A stretch of DNA of 64,000 bases. Origin: Serpula lacrymans var. lacrymans S7.9. Taxonomy: Eukaryota; Basidiomycota; Agaricomycetes; Boletales; Serpulaceae. Made by a program: the position numbers and the translations under genes. The notes beneath the pieces were generated by a model. The model had not been told where the DNA came from, did not search any database, and saw only the letters and a list, made by a program, of their open reading frames with translations. Positions 1 through 11,711 of this stretch are shown one piece after another (positions within the stretch are counted from its first letter, which is position 1; the number at the start of each line of letters is the position of its first letter). Where the stretch lies: assembly GCF_000218685.1 (NCBI RefSeq), contig NW_006763297.1:1144249-1208248 (forward strand), read 5' to 3'.

Positions 1-167
1 ATTGTATTCTTCCATCTTCTACAATCGTCTTATTGTCTCAATAAGTAACGGCTTTTCTTGTTTATAATTCTACGTCTGCTTTTAAACACCCAACTTGTCT
101 GACAACTCTCTTTGTAAAGCTCTATTTGCTCTAAACATCCACCCGACATCCAAATTTTACAGCGATA

Positions 168-3100
168 ATGGGACAAAATACTTCCAGAACCCGTAGCCCG
201 GACTCTCATTCTCACCCGGAAACTCCATCAATGACAACGAACTCGCAGGCCAGCGAGGCGTTCCAAGGCGACTCAGCTCCTCGGGAAGGCGAGAGCTATG
301 GTGCTCGTTCTCCAGCTACAAAGCGTACTCGTCGCCAGTCAATCCAAAGAACCATCATGAAACTCTCCAGCTCGAAGTCTATAAGTGCTGGACGTCAACG
401 GACAGAAAGCGCAGTATCCAGCACGCAGGCATCACGAAAATGGTGGCGGACGTCTAGGAGATTGTCTAAATCCCCCGACGAGCTGAATCGCCTAACGTCA
501 GAAACACCTCTCGATGTTATTCCTCCTGTTGCAGCAAATGCTTCTGAGGATGCTGAGGCGGCGTCATCTCAATCGTTATCTTCCATCGTCGACAAAGGCA
601 AAGAAAAGGAAAAGGAGCCCATAGTAGAGGATGTCATCGATATCGCAGAATCTCAAGCATCGCAGCATGTCTCTCCTCTACCGTTTTCTCAACCCGCTGA
701 ATCCTCGTTTTCTACGACGGAACATCTTGGCGCCCCAAGTAGACGCTCTGAAGAATTTGGAGAATCTGGATTAGTCGATGATCCTTCTGAATCAAAGCCT
801 GAGTCGTCTGGGGCACAAGGTCTACCTCTAGATGCTCAAACAGATGATGACGTGGTCATTGGGCCGTCGATCAAATCTCGTGATACCACTACAGATGCTG
901 TGACGGTGGAAGACTGGAGTTCTTATCGGGAGCCAGAGCACCAAGAAACTGAGACGTCCATCCCTTCATCATCGCCTCCATCCAATCCTGCACCTGGCAC
1001 AGACAATGCCCACACCCATCAAGGACGTCAGTTCCCTCCTCCAGGTACGCTTGTCGTTGTTCAGGGTGTAGTCCACACCACAGATGTTTCGCGGACCGGT
1101 ATGAATACAAACGCAAACGTCAACTCACGCTCGTCTCCTCGAGCTTCTTCTGTACCTCCCTTGGGATCCCAACGGTCGTCTCTCGCTCCTCCTACGCCAT
1201 CAAGTGAACGAAGCTCGATGCGGAATAGGCTCTCTGCTATTATACCACGACCGTCTAGCATGCTCTCATCAATCCCTTCCTCCGCTTCAGCGGGTGATAT
1301 ACCTTCGTCAGCTACTTCGTCAGGAACCGAATCCAGTGATGCTTCCTCACGTGCAGAATCGGACACTACAGAAACTTCGCCGTCTAGCTCTGCTCCCGCT
1401 CCAGCCAACGCTGACCGTTCAGGTCCTGCCGCTGATAACAATTCTTCTCCAGGATCCTTATCGCCCAGTAGCATCGACGTTCTCGGCACTCTTCTAAGGT
1501 GTGTATGAGATGCTAAATCTTTTCGATTCTCCAAACACTAACTCATTACGTGCAGCGTCGCCGCTGCGGCCACGGCTGCATCCCTTTTAACAGGGTCATC
1601 AGAGCCCATATTCTCTTCAGGTCTCGCTCCTCCATCTCCAGGTAATTCAGCTCCGCATAGTCCCACGCAAGGTCCACTAAATAGTTCCGATCGTCCTACT
1701 TCTCCTACACCTACTGCAGGACTTGGCGGACTTGGTTCGTTTTCGGGACTAGGTCTCGGCGGCAATGAGCATGCATCAGGTCAAGGGCAAAATTCACGTG
1801 ATAGGATGAGGCACGTTTGGGGTAGTCTTCGAGATCGCTTGGGTCTGAGAGGTGCAGGTTTACCTGGCTCTCGTAATGGTGAGTCAGATCTGGGAACCAG
1901 AACCAGGCCTGATGGAACCCCAATGGATGCGAGGGAGATTATGCTCGCAGAGATGGCTAGAGCATTCAATCTTGGTCTTGGGATTAACAATGGTGCTGGC
2001 AATTCCCCTCCTCCTCAAACGAACACCCCAGGGAGTACTGTTAATCCTACCACCACGTCTCCCTTATCTGGCGGGGGCTCAGGCTCGGAAGCCCCACAGA
2101 CTGAAACGATAGCTCCTTCACTGCCGCCACCAGATAGCTTCGAACGTTTCTTAATCGATCTGCAAGCTGATCTCAGAGTGGCCTTGACACGTGGCACAGA
2201 CACCAATCCTTCACCTCCCGCACAGGCTGAGAACTCCAGTCAGCGGCAATCTGAAGAGGAGTCTCCTGCCACCACCAATGGTACAACGGAAGATCATGTT
2301 ACAGACGAGTTGGCGGGTGATCGTCCTCCCCCCTTTGCAAATGTTTCGGATTCAGAAGGCGAGGGTGAAGAAGTTGAAGTGGGCGAAGATACTAATTTGG
2401 AAGGATCTCGTGGCCAGCATGATGCAAACCTTGATGCAGGCGCGAACGTTATTCCTGATCTCACTCCCGGGTCGACGTCTCGCACTCAACATACCCCAGG
2501 AGGTGGCATCAATTGGTGGAGAATGTTCCGCTTCCCACCGATCACCTCGCCCCAAGGGCAAGGCATAGGTCTTCAAAACGGGGGTATTCCTTTCTTCTCA
2601 CCAATGGCGTCTGCACAGACCTCTGGTACAATCCCCCAGTCCCACTCTGCTCCCACAGCTGCGACACCGTCTGCTACTGGGGAGACGGACGCACACCCAA
2701 ACACCAATGAGAATAGGTCGAACACGGTTGTACCAGTTATAGTGGTCGGTCTTCAATCGGTTAATATGGACCAGAGGGGCGAGCACGATCATGCTCATGC
2801 GCCTGAAGGTGACGGTCCCGATGGTAATCACGACGAAAATGGCCACATGGATTTCGATGACTTTGAAAACATGCCTGAGAATATGCGAGAGAACAGCGGT
2901 GATTCGCCCACACCTCGTGGTCGTTCATGGCAATCGCGCGCTGCTAATGCATTCAGGAATCTGAGACCTGGGCGAAGAGGTGCGGCTCAAGCACAAGCAA
3001 CAGACGCCCCCGGGTCGAGAACATTCTTAATTTACGTTATTGGAGGTACGTTCAATTTCATTGGTAGAATGATGATGATATTGATATGATTTTATATATA

Positions 3101-3698
3101 TAGGATATTATCCACCTGATCATCACATCATTACGGGTGCAGGTAATCTGGACTCGTTTGAAGCTCTATGGTGAGTTATTTTTCCCTTTAGATATCCGTC
3201 GGTGATGTAGAATGCTGACTACCTATTTTATAGGGAGTTAGCCGAGCTCCTTGGACAGGTTAAGCCGCCCACTGTCACCAAAGAAGAAATCGACAGGTCA
3301 GGATTGGAGGTCATCAAAGCATCCTTACTACAACAATATGAGAAAGATAACAAAGTTGCCTCAAACTGCGTAGATAGAGTACGTTAAGATATCTTTTCTC
3401 GTCATCCTTTTGTCGCTTATTGCCTTGCATGATCCCGTTAAGTGCCTAATATGTCTGGATGACTACCGTCCTGAAGAGGATTTACGTGTCCTAGTATGCA
3501 GACATGCCTTCCACAAAGGTTGCGTGGATAAATGGCTCCAAACGGGGCGCAATAATTGTCCTGCTTGCCGTTCCAAAGTGAGTTTTGATTCTCGAAATCA
3601 AAGAAATAGTAATTCTAATATTTAAATTCCAGGGAGTCGGTAGTGAAACCGGTACCTCTGTACCAAACGTATCCCCCCACGCACCAGCAACTGCATGA
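168..3698 (+). CDS. RING-H2 E3 ubiquitin ligase candidate, ~1077 aa, 6 exons
   Basis: Exons inferred at 168-1498, 1556-3045, 3104-3170, 3234-3378, 3443-3577 and 3633-3698, all joining in frame across GT-AG introns. The only recognisable domain is a C-terminal RING-H2 finger: CLICLDDY, then CRHAFHKGC, then CPAC, giving the C3H2C3 zinc ligand order. That makes it a likely E3 ubiquitin ligase. The first ~950 residues are low-complexity, rich in Ser, Pro, Thr and acidic residues, and probably disordered. The ATG at 168 gives MGQNTS, which fits an N-myristoylation motif (Gly2, Ser6), so membrane tethering is possible. No membrane segment is seen. The substrate is unknown. The long disordered N-terminus is common for fungal RING proteins and gives no further hint. 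Confidence 0.85.
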
Positions 3699-3969
3699 TC
3701 TTACTTGCACCCATCTTTTCATCTCCATAACTTTGCCCTTCTGCGATCTCAGCATCTGACACCATGTAGCATCTCTTTCTCTGTTTCGCTTTCTTCGTTT
3801 ACTAGTTTCACTACGTGAACATTAATATTTCTTGCTTAAAACTCCCACAAATGATGGCCCACTCAGACATGTACTTTACTGCATACTAGAAATGGACTTA
3901 GGAAAGCCATTGATACATGTGGTCGACGCACTCTCGGCCTGGGCCGTCATCGCGTCATCACCAATGGCT

Positions 3970-5130
3970 TTAGGCCTTTACAGCGGTGATTCCAGCCTCC
4001 TTGAGTTTGGCAATCAGTTCATCCACATTTTCCACCTGTTCATAACCGGAGATTTAAGAACTGTGGCAGATCCATGAACGTTGATACGACCTACCTTTCC
4101 ACCTCCAACGCGTTTCGGCGGTTCTGTCACCTTAAGGGTCTCCAAGCGAGGGGTCAGGTCCACTCCAAGATCAGTCGCAGAAAGCTTTTCAATAGGCTTC
4201 TTCTTGGCTTTCATGATGTTTGGTAATGAGGCATACCGAGGTTCTATGAAAACGTCAAGTATAGGGGGGCGAGCCTCAACATAGTACCGGTCACATACCA
4301 TTAAGGCTAATGCAGACATGCCACGGAGGCCGTTCAGAAAGAAGCTCATACACGTGCTGAAAAACTAACTCACCGGAGATCTGTGGTTACAACAAGAGGT
4401 AGCTGACATTTCAACTCTTCCAGACCTCCATCTATTTCTCTCGTGACGTTGGCCACCTTGTCGGCCGTGTTCACCTCTACCTTACTCGCAAATGTCGCCT
4501 GAGCCCAGCCCATAAGTCCAGCGAGCATTTGCCCCGTCTGTCCTGCATCGTCGTCTATAGCCTGCTTTCCGAGAATAACGAGGTCGACCCCTTCTTTCTG
4601 ACGCTCGATGACTGCTCTGAGGGCTTTTGCAATACCCAGAGGTTCTGGCGGTGGGGCAGAGTCTGGGATCTCGACGTGAATAGCGGAGTCGGCACCCATG
4701 GCAAGAGCTGTACGCAGAGTCTCTGCTGATTTCGATGGGCCAATGGTGACCACCTTGATAGACTTGACAGCGTCCTTTAGTCGCTCTCGTATCCGTACAG
4801 CTTCCTCCACCGCTAAAATCAGGAAGTGAGGATGACTACCTTGAGAACAAACCCCAGTGTGCTACTAACCAATTTCATCGAAAGGATTCTGGTAGGAGGA
4901 TGGCGTACTATAAATTAAATGAATGTACGTAGGAAATGTCAACTAACCATGGAATGTTTGACATTGAGGTCGATGCCAGTCTGTTGAGGATTAACACGAA
5001 TTTTAACAGAGTAGTCCACCGCCCTTTACAGCTTCTATTTCAGCATCCTAATAACTGGTCTTAGTTGTCAATGTACTCACCGTTTGATTGGCACGAGGAT
5101 ATTCAACAATCGGGCAGCAGAGGGCCTCAT
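3970..5130 (-). CDS. ETFB: Electron transfer flavoprotein beta subunit, ~268 aa, 7 exons
   Basis: Mitochondrial matrix ETF beta, which with ETF alpha carries electrons from acyl-CoA dehydrogenases to ETF-ubiquinone oxidoreductase. Exons (5' to 3', minus strand): 5130-5081, 5023-4948, 4888-4870 (19 nt), 4812-4374, 4306-4299 (8 nt), 4243-4095, 4035-3970. The protein starts [17 protein letters not shown] and contains the family stretches NPFDEIAVEEAV and [15 protein letters not shown]. The signature region [13 protein letters not shown] leads into [20 protein letters not shown]. All exon lengths sum to a multiple of three (807 nt). The 8-nt exon supplies the residues R-L-N-E and is required for frame. 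The adjacent CoA-transferase, also in acyl-CoA metabolism, is on the same strand, but no shared regulation can be seen. Confidence 0.95.
4299..4306 (-). other. 8-nt microexon of ETFB
   Basis: On the minus strand the eight bases CCTTAATG sit between a perfect acceptor (ctgcattag) and a perfect donor (gtatgt). Splicing them in converts an out-of-frame junction into the conserved D-L-R-L-N-E-P-R-Y stretch of ETF beta. Joining the flanking exons directly shifts the frame. Confidence 0.85.
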
Positions 5131-5430
5131 GATAATTAACAACTAGAAAGGCTCGGGACTCGGACGGAACAGAAATTGGGATCCGTACTCATCCCGCCTA
5201 TTATGTAATGGAGGGCACAGATTTTCACAAGTCATACCGGGGAAACAAATTTCAAGCTGCAGATTCGAACACTAGTATTCACATGTTGTAAATTTCGAAA
5301 GAAAATCAAATTGCGTTTCTTTATTCAAATATGACAAAATTACTGCAACCGAGGACCTAACCAACTTGAACATCCCATTCGAAAGGGTTGAGACAGTGGC
5401 CCAACAGAATATCAACCCGAAAACACAAAC

Positions 5431-7260
5431 TCAAAGCCACGTAGGCGTGTTTCGATCAAGCCCCATCGGAGCCTCGTTTTCCTTGACGGGTGTCTTGGAA
5501 AGTATAGCGGCATGTCTGACAGCTGTCATTGTTCTTCGTGGTTCAGACGCTTCGTTCTTATCACCGACAGACTCTTGGAAAGTCACAGCAAGATCAGCTA
5601 TCTCCGGGTGTTGTGGTAACGTTCGAGGAGGTATAGGAGGCCCTTGACCAAAAGCAGTTTTTGCGTCAATTAAGCCTAAAGAACGAATCCATTGCCCAAC
5701 GGAGGCAAGAGAAACTCGAACTTCCCATGAGCCTCCTTCCTACATAGAGAAAACGGTGGCAATTCTGAGTAATCAGTGGCCTGTGATAGGATACAATACA
5801 TACCGTGACTGTCTTGCATAAAGCAGCATTGATGCCGAACGCAAGGAGATACCCTGATGCGTGGTCTATGGCTTGCATGGGTAGGGGCCTAGGTAATACT
5901 TGTTCTTCGTTCATATAATTCGCATAAGCTCGACCTTCGGCGACATTGAATCCTGTGGCGGTTTGGACTAAAGAATCGAACTGTTTTCGTAGTCAAAAAA
6001 GTAGATCAAGATACACTCATACTCATGTTGTACGTACACCACGGCGATCTTTCCAAGGGCCTTCCCAACCATATGCGCACAGATTTGCGCACACAATGCC
6101 AGGACGCGCTTGTGCGAGATCTTCTGGTCCAAAACCCTTTTCTCGAAGACCATTTGGTCGATAACCCTGCAAAAAGACGTCAGCATCTTTGGTGAGAGAT
6201 ATCAGCTTTTCTCGGTCTGAAGGCAGTGCCAGATCCAACTGAGTAGTCCGTTTTCCTCGTGACGTGTCAATGTCAAGCTGAGGCAAGTCAGGAAGATTTG
6301 CCGACGTAACAAGCAGCACGTCTGCTCCATGGGCTAAGACGATCTTTGTGAACCGATTTTGATAGATGCAAAGTTAGACACCCACCTGCCAGCGTACGGC
6401 CGCATGTCGGACCAGCAAGCACACGAGTCAAATCCAGGACTCGTATGCCATCAAGGGGACACTGAAAGTCACCCTTAATTTCTCTCTTTGGTGCTTCTCC
6501 GATTTTAACCAGATAGACAGGGGGCATATTCGCCAATGCTAAGGCTTGCGGGTGCTTATCCCACTGGTCAAAGGATCGAAGGGCAGTAGCACACATGTTG
6601 CGAGATGCAGCTTCTTTCTCGAATTCCACTGCATTCCAATTGAGCAGAGCACTCTGAACAGATTCTCGGGTTGCCTCACACCCAAGGATATCGAGGATAC
6701 CTTGGCGGTGGCTACAATAATATTAAATAGGGGTCAAAGGTATTAACGAAGCGGCGCACTGGGGGAAATTAGTATGCACTCTAACCCAGGTGCCGTCTCC
6801 AGTTTTGTAAAGTCCTGCAATTGGATCCCAAAGCGAGCCAGAACCACTCAGCTTGCCTTCCACAGTGTACCACATTTCACTCTCTATGGAAACAGCTCTC
6901 TGAACAATATATTGTATGATAACTTGTAAAGCACTTACTAAACTCTAGAGTAGCATGCCTAGCATCTACGCTAACCTCTTGTTCTACTCCTGTCCGTAGA
7001 GTGTGAAAGTACGCGGCAGCTAGAGCAGACAAACCGATTGATGTCTGAAAATGTAAGCAATGACATAAAAGGCGATACATATAACTCGTTGAGAGGCTTG
7101 CCTGGGAAACACTACCAATCCTGAAAGATGAGTCTACAGCAGGATCAGGATTTTCACTGAGCTTTAAGTTCGTCAATAAGTCTGGGGGAAGTTGGTTGTT
7201 TAACCAGAGTGATCGTGCTGGAGCGTAGCAGTCTGACGAGGAACTGGTCATCGTAGACAT
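5431..7260 (-). CDS. CaiB/BaiF family III CoA-transferase, ~498 aa, 7 exons
   Basis: Class III CoA-transferase (formyl-CoA transferase / alpha-methylacyl-CoA racemase superfamily), which moves or isomerises CoA thioesters of organic or branched acids. Exons (minus): 7260-7102, 7044-6939, 6883-6760, 6711-6386, 6333-6038, 5980-5804, 5739-5431; total 1497 nt. Family marks are GIRVLDLTRVLAGPTCGRTL, AAHGADVLLVTS, DTSRGKRTTQLDL, DADVFLQGYRPNGLREKGF and a C-terminal GGSWEVRVSLASVGQW. The first intron uses a GC-AG donor (CAG/gcaagc). The start is set at MSTMTSSSS. An in-frame open extension upstream (to about 7494) rich in Arg could be a presequence, but its start is unproven. The substrate cannot be inferred. 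Fungal members of this length are usually annotated only as CoA-transferase family III. Confidence 0.92.
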
Positions 7261-7932
7261 CGAAACTTTTGATACCAGTCGCGATATGAACCTTTGACTT
7301 ATATGTCTGTGTCTCAATAGTGAGCTTAGTCTAACAGATAGTTGAGCGAATATGTCGGGGGTTCGGACACCAGAAGTTGCCGATGTAATCATGAAAACAA
7401 AAGGATGAAGTGTGCAGGCTTTATAGATGTGGGAAGCAGTCGAAGCCTCGGTGCACTCCGAGTAAAACCGACGCCTTGAAGCGCCTTGACCCACTCTATG
7501 ATAATCAAGTCAGTTCCCGCATATAATATCAGAAAACTGCATAACTTACTAGACCCCAGACTGGTGCGTAGCGACATTATAATCTTCGAAGTAATCACGT
7601 CGCTTGTTGGAGTTGCAGTTAGTCTGTTCATTACCGTAGCCGGAGGAACTGTGGAGGAGGAGGCATTGATATCCCGTAAGATAAAATCTGCATCACATTG
7701 TATACAGCTAAACTTATAAGTGTAGTAGACGGTAATGAGACAAGCTTGATACTGTAGTAACGAAACTTGAACGCGCTCAAGAGAAAGCGCGATAACAATT
7801 CACGTGACAGCTCTGAAATCAGCGGAGACGGGTCGGAGAACGAATGATTGACGGCCAGTGCCGTGTCCTGCGACCGAGAACTTCCGACTTGTATAATATT
7901 TTGAGTTGCTGCAAACCTTCAATCTATTCCGA
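7261..7932. other. Divergent intergenic region between CoA-transferase and MPP-beta
   Basis: About 670 bases separating two oppositely transcribed genes, so it should hold both promoters. Short ORFs on the minus strand (for example 7389-7631) are open but match nothing I recognise. No clear TATA element was picked out. Confidence 0.5.
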
Positions 7933-9526
7933 ATGGTCTCTCGAACGGTGTCGGCGTCGCTTGGGCGTGTTCTCAGGAGCGCAGCGCGCAATCCTGTCAG
8001 TATCATTTGTCTCTTTTCAAGAGAAAAACAAGATTTTAACCCATTATTCGTTTCTCAGAGGTCTTTACGGTCATTCGCGACCGCTGCAAACGTTCCCTCA
8101 CCCATTACAGAAGTTACAACGCTTCCGAATGGCTTGACGGTCGCGACAGAGGCTCACTCACATGCTCAGACAGCGACCGTCGGTGTATGGATTGATGCTG
8201 GTTCACGAGCTGAGACCGACAAAACCAATGGAACCGCTCACTTCCTTGAACACATGGCTTTTAAAGGCACCAACCGACGGAGCCAATCTGCTCTCGAGCT
8301 TCAGGTCGAGAACCTTGGCGCGCATCTGAATGCTTATACTTCGCGAGAGCAAACTGTATACTACGCAAAGAGTTTCCGCAAGGACGTTGCTGCTTCCGTC
8401 GACATTATCAGTGATATCTTGCAAAACTCAAAATTGGACTCCTCAGCAGTTGAGAGAGAACGAGATGTCATCTTGCGGGAGCAACAAGAGGTTGACAAGC
8501 AACTTGAGGAAGTTGTTTTTGACCACTTGCATGCTGTTGCCTACCAAGGTGAGCTTAAACCCACGTCGCCTTACCTCCGCAACTAATAGGTCTTCAGGCC
8601 AGCCTCTTGGCAGGACTATCCTCGGCCCCAAAGCCAATATCCTCTCAATCAAACGCGATGACCTTTCTTCGTACATCAAAACCAACTACACCACTGACCG
8701 CATGGTCCCTAGTTGGTGCTGGCGGTGTTGACCACCAAGAGCTAGTGAAGCTCGCAGAAACACACTTCTCATCTCTCCCCGTTTCCTCGAACCCCATCCC
8801 TCTAGGCAAGCTTGCACATGCTAAGTCTGGCTTTGTTGGTGCAGACGTTCGTATTCGTGACGATGATGTTCCTTGCGCTCACGTTGCCATCGCTGTCGAG
8901 GGTGTCGGCTGGAGCTCGCCCGACTACTTCCCTATGCTCGTAATGCAATCCATCTTTGGTAACTGGGATCGTTCTCTCGGTGCCTCTCCCCTCCTCTCCT
9001 CCCGCCTCTCCCACATAATCTCATCCAACAACCTCGCGAACAGCTTCATGTCCTTCTCCACTTCCTACTCTGACACCGGTCTTTGGGGCATCTATCTCGT
9101 TTCAGAAAACGTGATGAACCTCGATGATATGACTCATTTCACCTTGAAGGAATGGACCAGAATGTCCATGGCGCCTACTGACGTCGAAGTCGAAAGGGCA
9201 AAGAGTCAACTCAAGGCTGGCTTATTGCTCAGTTTAGATGGTACCACAGCCATTGCGGAAGACATTGGCAGACAGCTCGTTACCACTGGACGCCGCATGA
9301 CGCCTCAACAAATCGAAAGCGCAGTTGATGCTGTTACGCCCGATGAAATCAAGCGTGTCGCGCAGAAGTACCTTTGGGATAAGGACGTAAGCAATGTTCA
9401 TTAATCCAGGTAATTATACGTATCTGACATTTACCATGGCAGATTGCTGTTGCTGCCCTCGGTCCCATTGAGGGTCTGTTGGATTACAACCGTATCCGCT
9501 CAGACATGTCCTCTCTTATCTACTAA
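7933..9526 (+). CDS. MAS1: Mitochondrial processing peptidase beta subunit (one-base frame lesion)
   Basis: Catalytic beta subunit of MPP, the matrix M16 metallopeptidase that removes presequences from imported proteins. Exons: 7933-7995, 8059-8548, 8598-9386, 9443-9526. The N-terminus [20 protein letters not shown] is a typical Arg/Ser mitochondrial presequence. The inverted zinc motif HxxEH is in [14 protein letters not shown], and the C-terminus ends SDMSSLIY. Reading frame changes inside exon 3: after TTDRMV the sequence is gtcccta where GTC CTA is needed for V-L-V-G-A-G-G. One C in the CCC run at 8707-8709 is therefore surplus. MPP-beta is essential in yeast, so a consensus error is more likely than a real null. 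The first intron is 63 nt and open in frame. Confidence 0.93.
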
Positions 9527-9986
9527 TCTGCGAGGTACAGAGTCACCTAGTCCTCGCGGTTCCTGTGGCCAGTCATTTGGTAGCGCAGTTATGATGAGGT
9601 CGTAGCTCGGGTCTTAGTATAGATAATACTGTTGTGCACCGGTTTTTATTCTGAGTAGACCATGGAATGAAAATTGTTAATAATTCTTTCTTTTCGATCT
9701 CTACGATATACTGTACAGCAGGTTTAAAATAAGATAACAAGAACTGGGTATTACATCAATGCACAAAAAGCTACTTCTGTATGCTGTCAGTGCTTACTGT
9801 CCTGCCCTATATGTCTCAAGTGTACCAGTACAGGAATCGTGGAATTGTGATATGTACATGTGGTGCACCTGAACTTGAGCTTAAAGGCCTCTTTTGTACA
9901 CTAACGCAGACCCATAGTCCAGTCTATCAACACGTCGTTGAAGTTGGGTACGCATAAACAGGGATAAATGATCATCGCGCTGATGT
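9527..9986. other. Convergent 3' intergenic region
   Basis: About 460 bases between the stop codons of MPP-beta (plus) and the Aurora kinase (minus). It presumably contains both 3' UTRs. I see no other feature. Confidence 0.6.
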
Positions 9987-11339
9987 CTACGCCTCGCCAG
10001 TACTCTTTGATGTCCCTTTGGACCGGTACTTGACAATCCACGGGTGCTTCAACACATCGGACAAAGCTATCCGTTGTTGGGGATCGTATTTCAGTAGCTG
10101 GATTGAACGTGAGCACATGGACCTTGTGAACTTCCTAGCTTCTTACTTTGTAAATAAGATCCCTAGCTTCTGGCGAGATATGTGCAGGTATTCTCAGATC
10201 CACCTTGGCAATTCGTCGGTAGGTAGCTATACAGACCATGTTAGTATATTGGAATACACGAGGACAAAATAGAGCTAACCGTTGACGCTGCTCCTATCCT
10301 CGAAAGGTGGGTTTCCAACCATGAATTCGTAAGTCAAAACGCCCAATGCCCAGTGATCAACCCTCTCATTATGCTCCCGCCCTTCCACCATTTCTGGCGG
10401 TAAGTAGTCAAGAGTACCGCAAAGCGTCATGCGACGGTTGCCAGGTGCGTGGACACTCCATCCAAAATCACCGATTTTCAGCTCACCATTTATCCCAAGT
10501 AACAGATTCTCAGGTTTGATATCGCGATGGATAACATGTTTCGAATGCAGGTAAGACAGCGCGTCCGCCATCTGGTCAATGTACCGCGAACTCCTCTTCT
10601 CCGAAAAGCAGCCGTGCTTGCTGAGCTGCTTGTAGAGCTCTCCTTTACCTGCGAATTCGAGCATTAAAAAAATCCGCTTTTCGTCGTGGAAGTAGCCATA
10701 TAGACGCAAGACGTGGGGATGACGTAAATTCTGTTGAATTTCGATTTCTCGCCGAATCTGCTTCTCGACTCGTGATTGAACAATTTCCGACTTGTAGAGG
10801 CACTTCAAAGCAAGGATGTAATGAGGTTCGACCTTGGTCCTGACCATGTAGACACGACCAAATTTCCCTTTCCCAAGTGGCCGACCGATATCAAATGCAG
10901 GCAGACTCCACTCGCGAGTGGGTTGCCTACAACGACGTGTGAGACAAACCGAATTCCTCGCCATTTACACATACCTCGAAGTACTCGAATCCAGGGCAAG
11001 ATCTACAGCAGCCTGCCCGTAGACTTTCTCTCCCCTCTTCTCATTATCAAGCTCAAACCCTCCATCGTAACTACCAATATCAAGTCCTCCTTTCCGTGAC
11101 GTGGTGGCGTTTTTAGTGGACGACGCTGTAGGCTTCGTTCCGTTTGTCTGGTTGCGCAAAATCGATGAAGGTGTGGGTTTGACGGCGTGGGGGTTAGGAG
11201 CAGCATATTTTGACAAGAGTTTGGAGACGTTGGTTTGACTTGGTTGTTTTATGTGTCCAGGCCGCGAAGGCCCTGGTTGTTTCTTTGAGGAGATTTCGAG
11301 AGCAGCTATCTGCTTCGTGACCGCTCCGATAGTAGTCAT
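9987..11339 (-). CDS. IPL1: Aurora-type mitotic Ser/Thr kinase, ~400 aa, 4 exons
   Basis: Single Aurora kinase of fungi (Ipl1/Ark1), the chromosomal passenger kinase that corrects kinetochore attachment. Exons (minus): 11339-10975, 10926-10280, 10226-10147, 10097-9987, totalling 1203 nt. A ~120-residue disordered N-terminus precedes the kinase domain. Motifs: P-loop [14 protein letters not shown] lysine, catalytic [16 protein letters not shown] magnesium motif, and the activation loop [16 protein letters not shown]. In that loop the phospho-acceptor Thr is kept, but the preceding Thr usual in Aurora is Met. The domain ends HPWIVKY. Length and order match the family. Alternative kinase families are unlikely given the [12 protein letters not shown] loop. 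Confidence 0.95.
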
Positions 11340-11711
11340 TGTAACAAAAAGGCAGAGAATATGTATATAATGATACCTTCCAGGAGAACAACAAGACAGA
11401 CAAGGCCGAAGGAGTGGCTTAAAAGCTGTGGACAGCAGATAATTGACGGACAAGCCTCGAGGCGGAACAAGATATTGGTTCGACTTTTCATTCTCCGCTG
11501 AACCCGCAAACGCGTCGCGGTCACATGACCGTAGAACTCCCCTGTCTTTCTGTTTCAGCTCTTCGAACTCGACACTGACTACCTTAGCATATACTTAGGC
11601 AAAGCTATCCAGACTGAAAAGATACGTATACTTTTTGTATACAAGACTACAGCATAGTCAAAAGTCCGTAGATTTGAGTGAAGAGCTATCCAGGTTATCA
11701 TGATTGTAGCT
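11340..11711. other. Intergenic region upstream of Aurora kinase
   Basis: About 370 bases between the Aurora start and the stop of pectinesterase 1. It should carry the Aurora promoter and the pectinesterase 3' UTR. No distinct motif was identified. Confidence 0.5.

Noticed and set aside
7389..7681. Small two-exon gene upstream of the CoA-transferase (MPPPPQFLRLR start)
   Set aside because: Needs a 32-nt intron and matches no family I recognise; it could equally be the 5' extension of the CoA-transferase.
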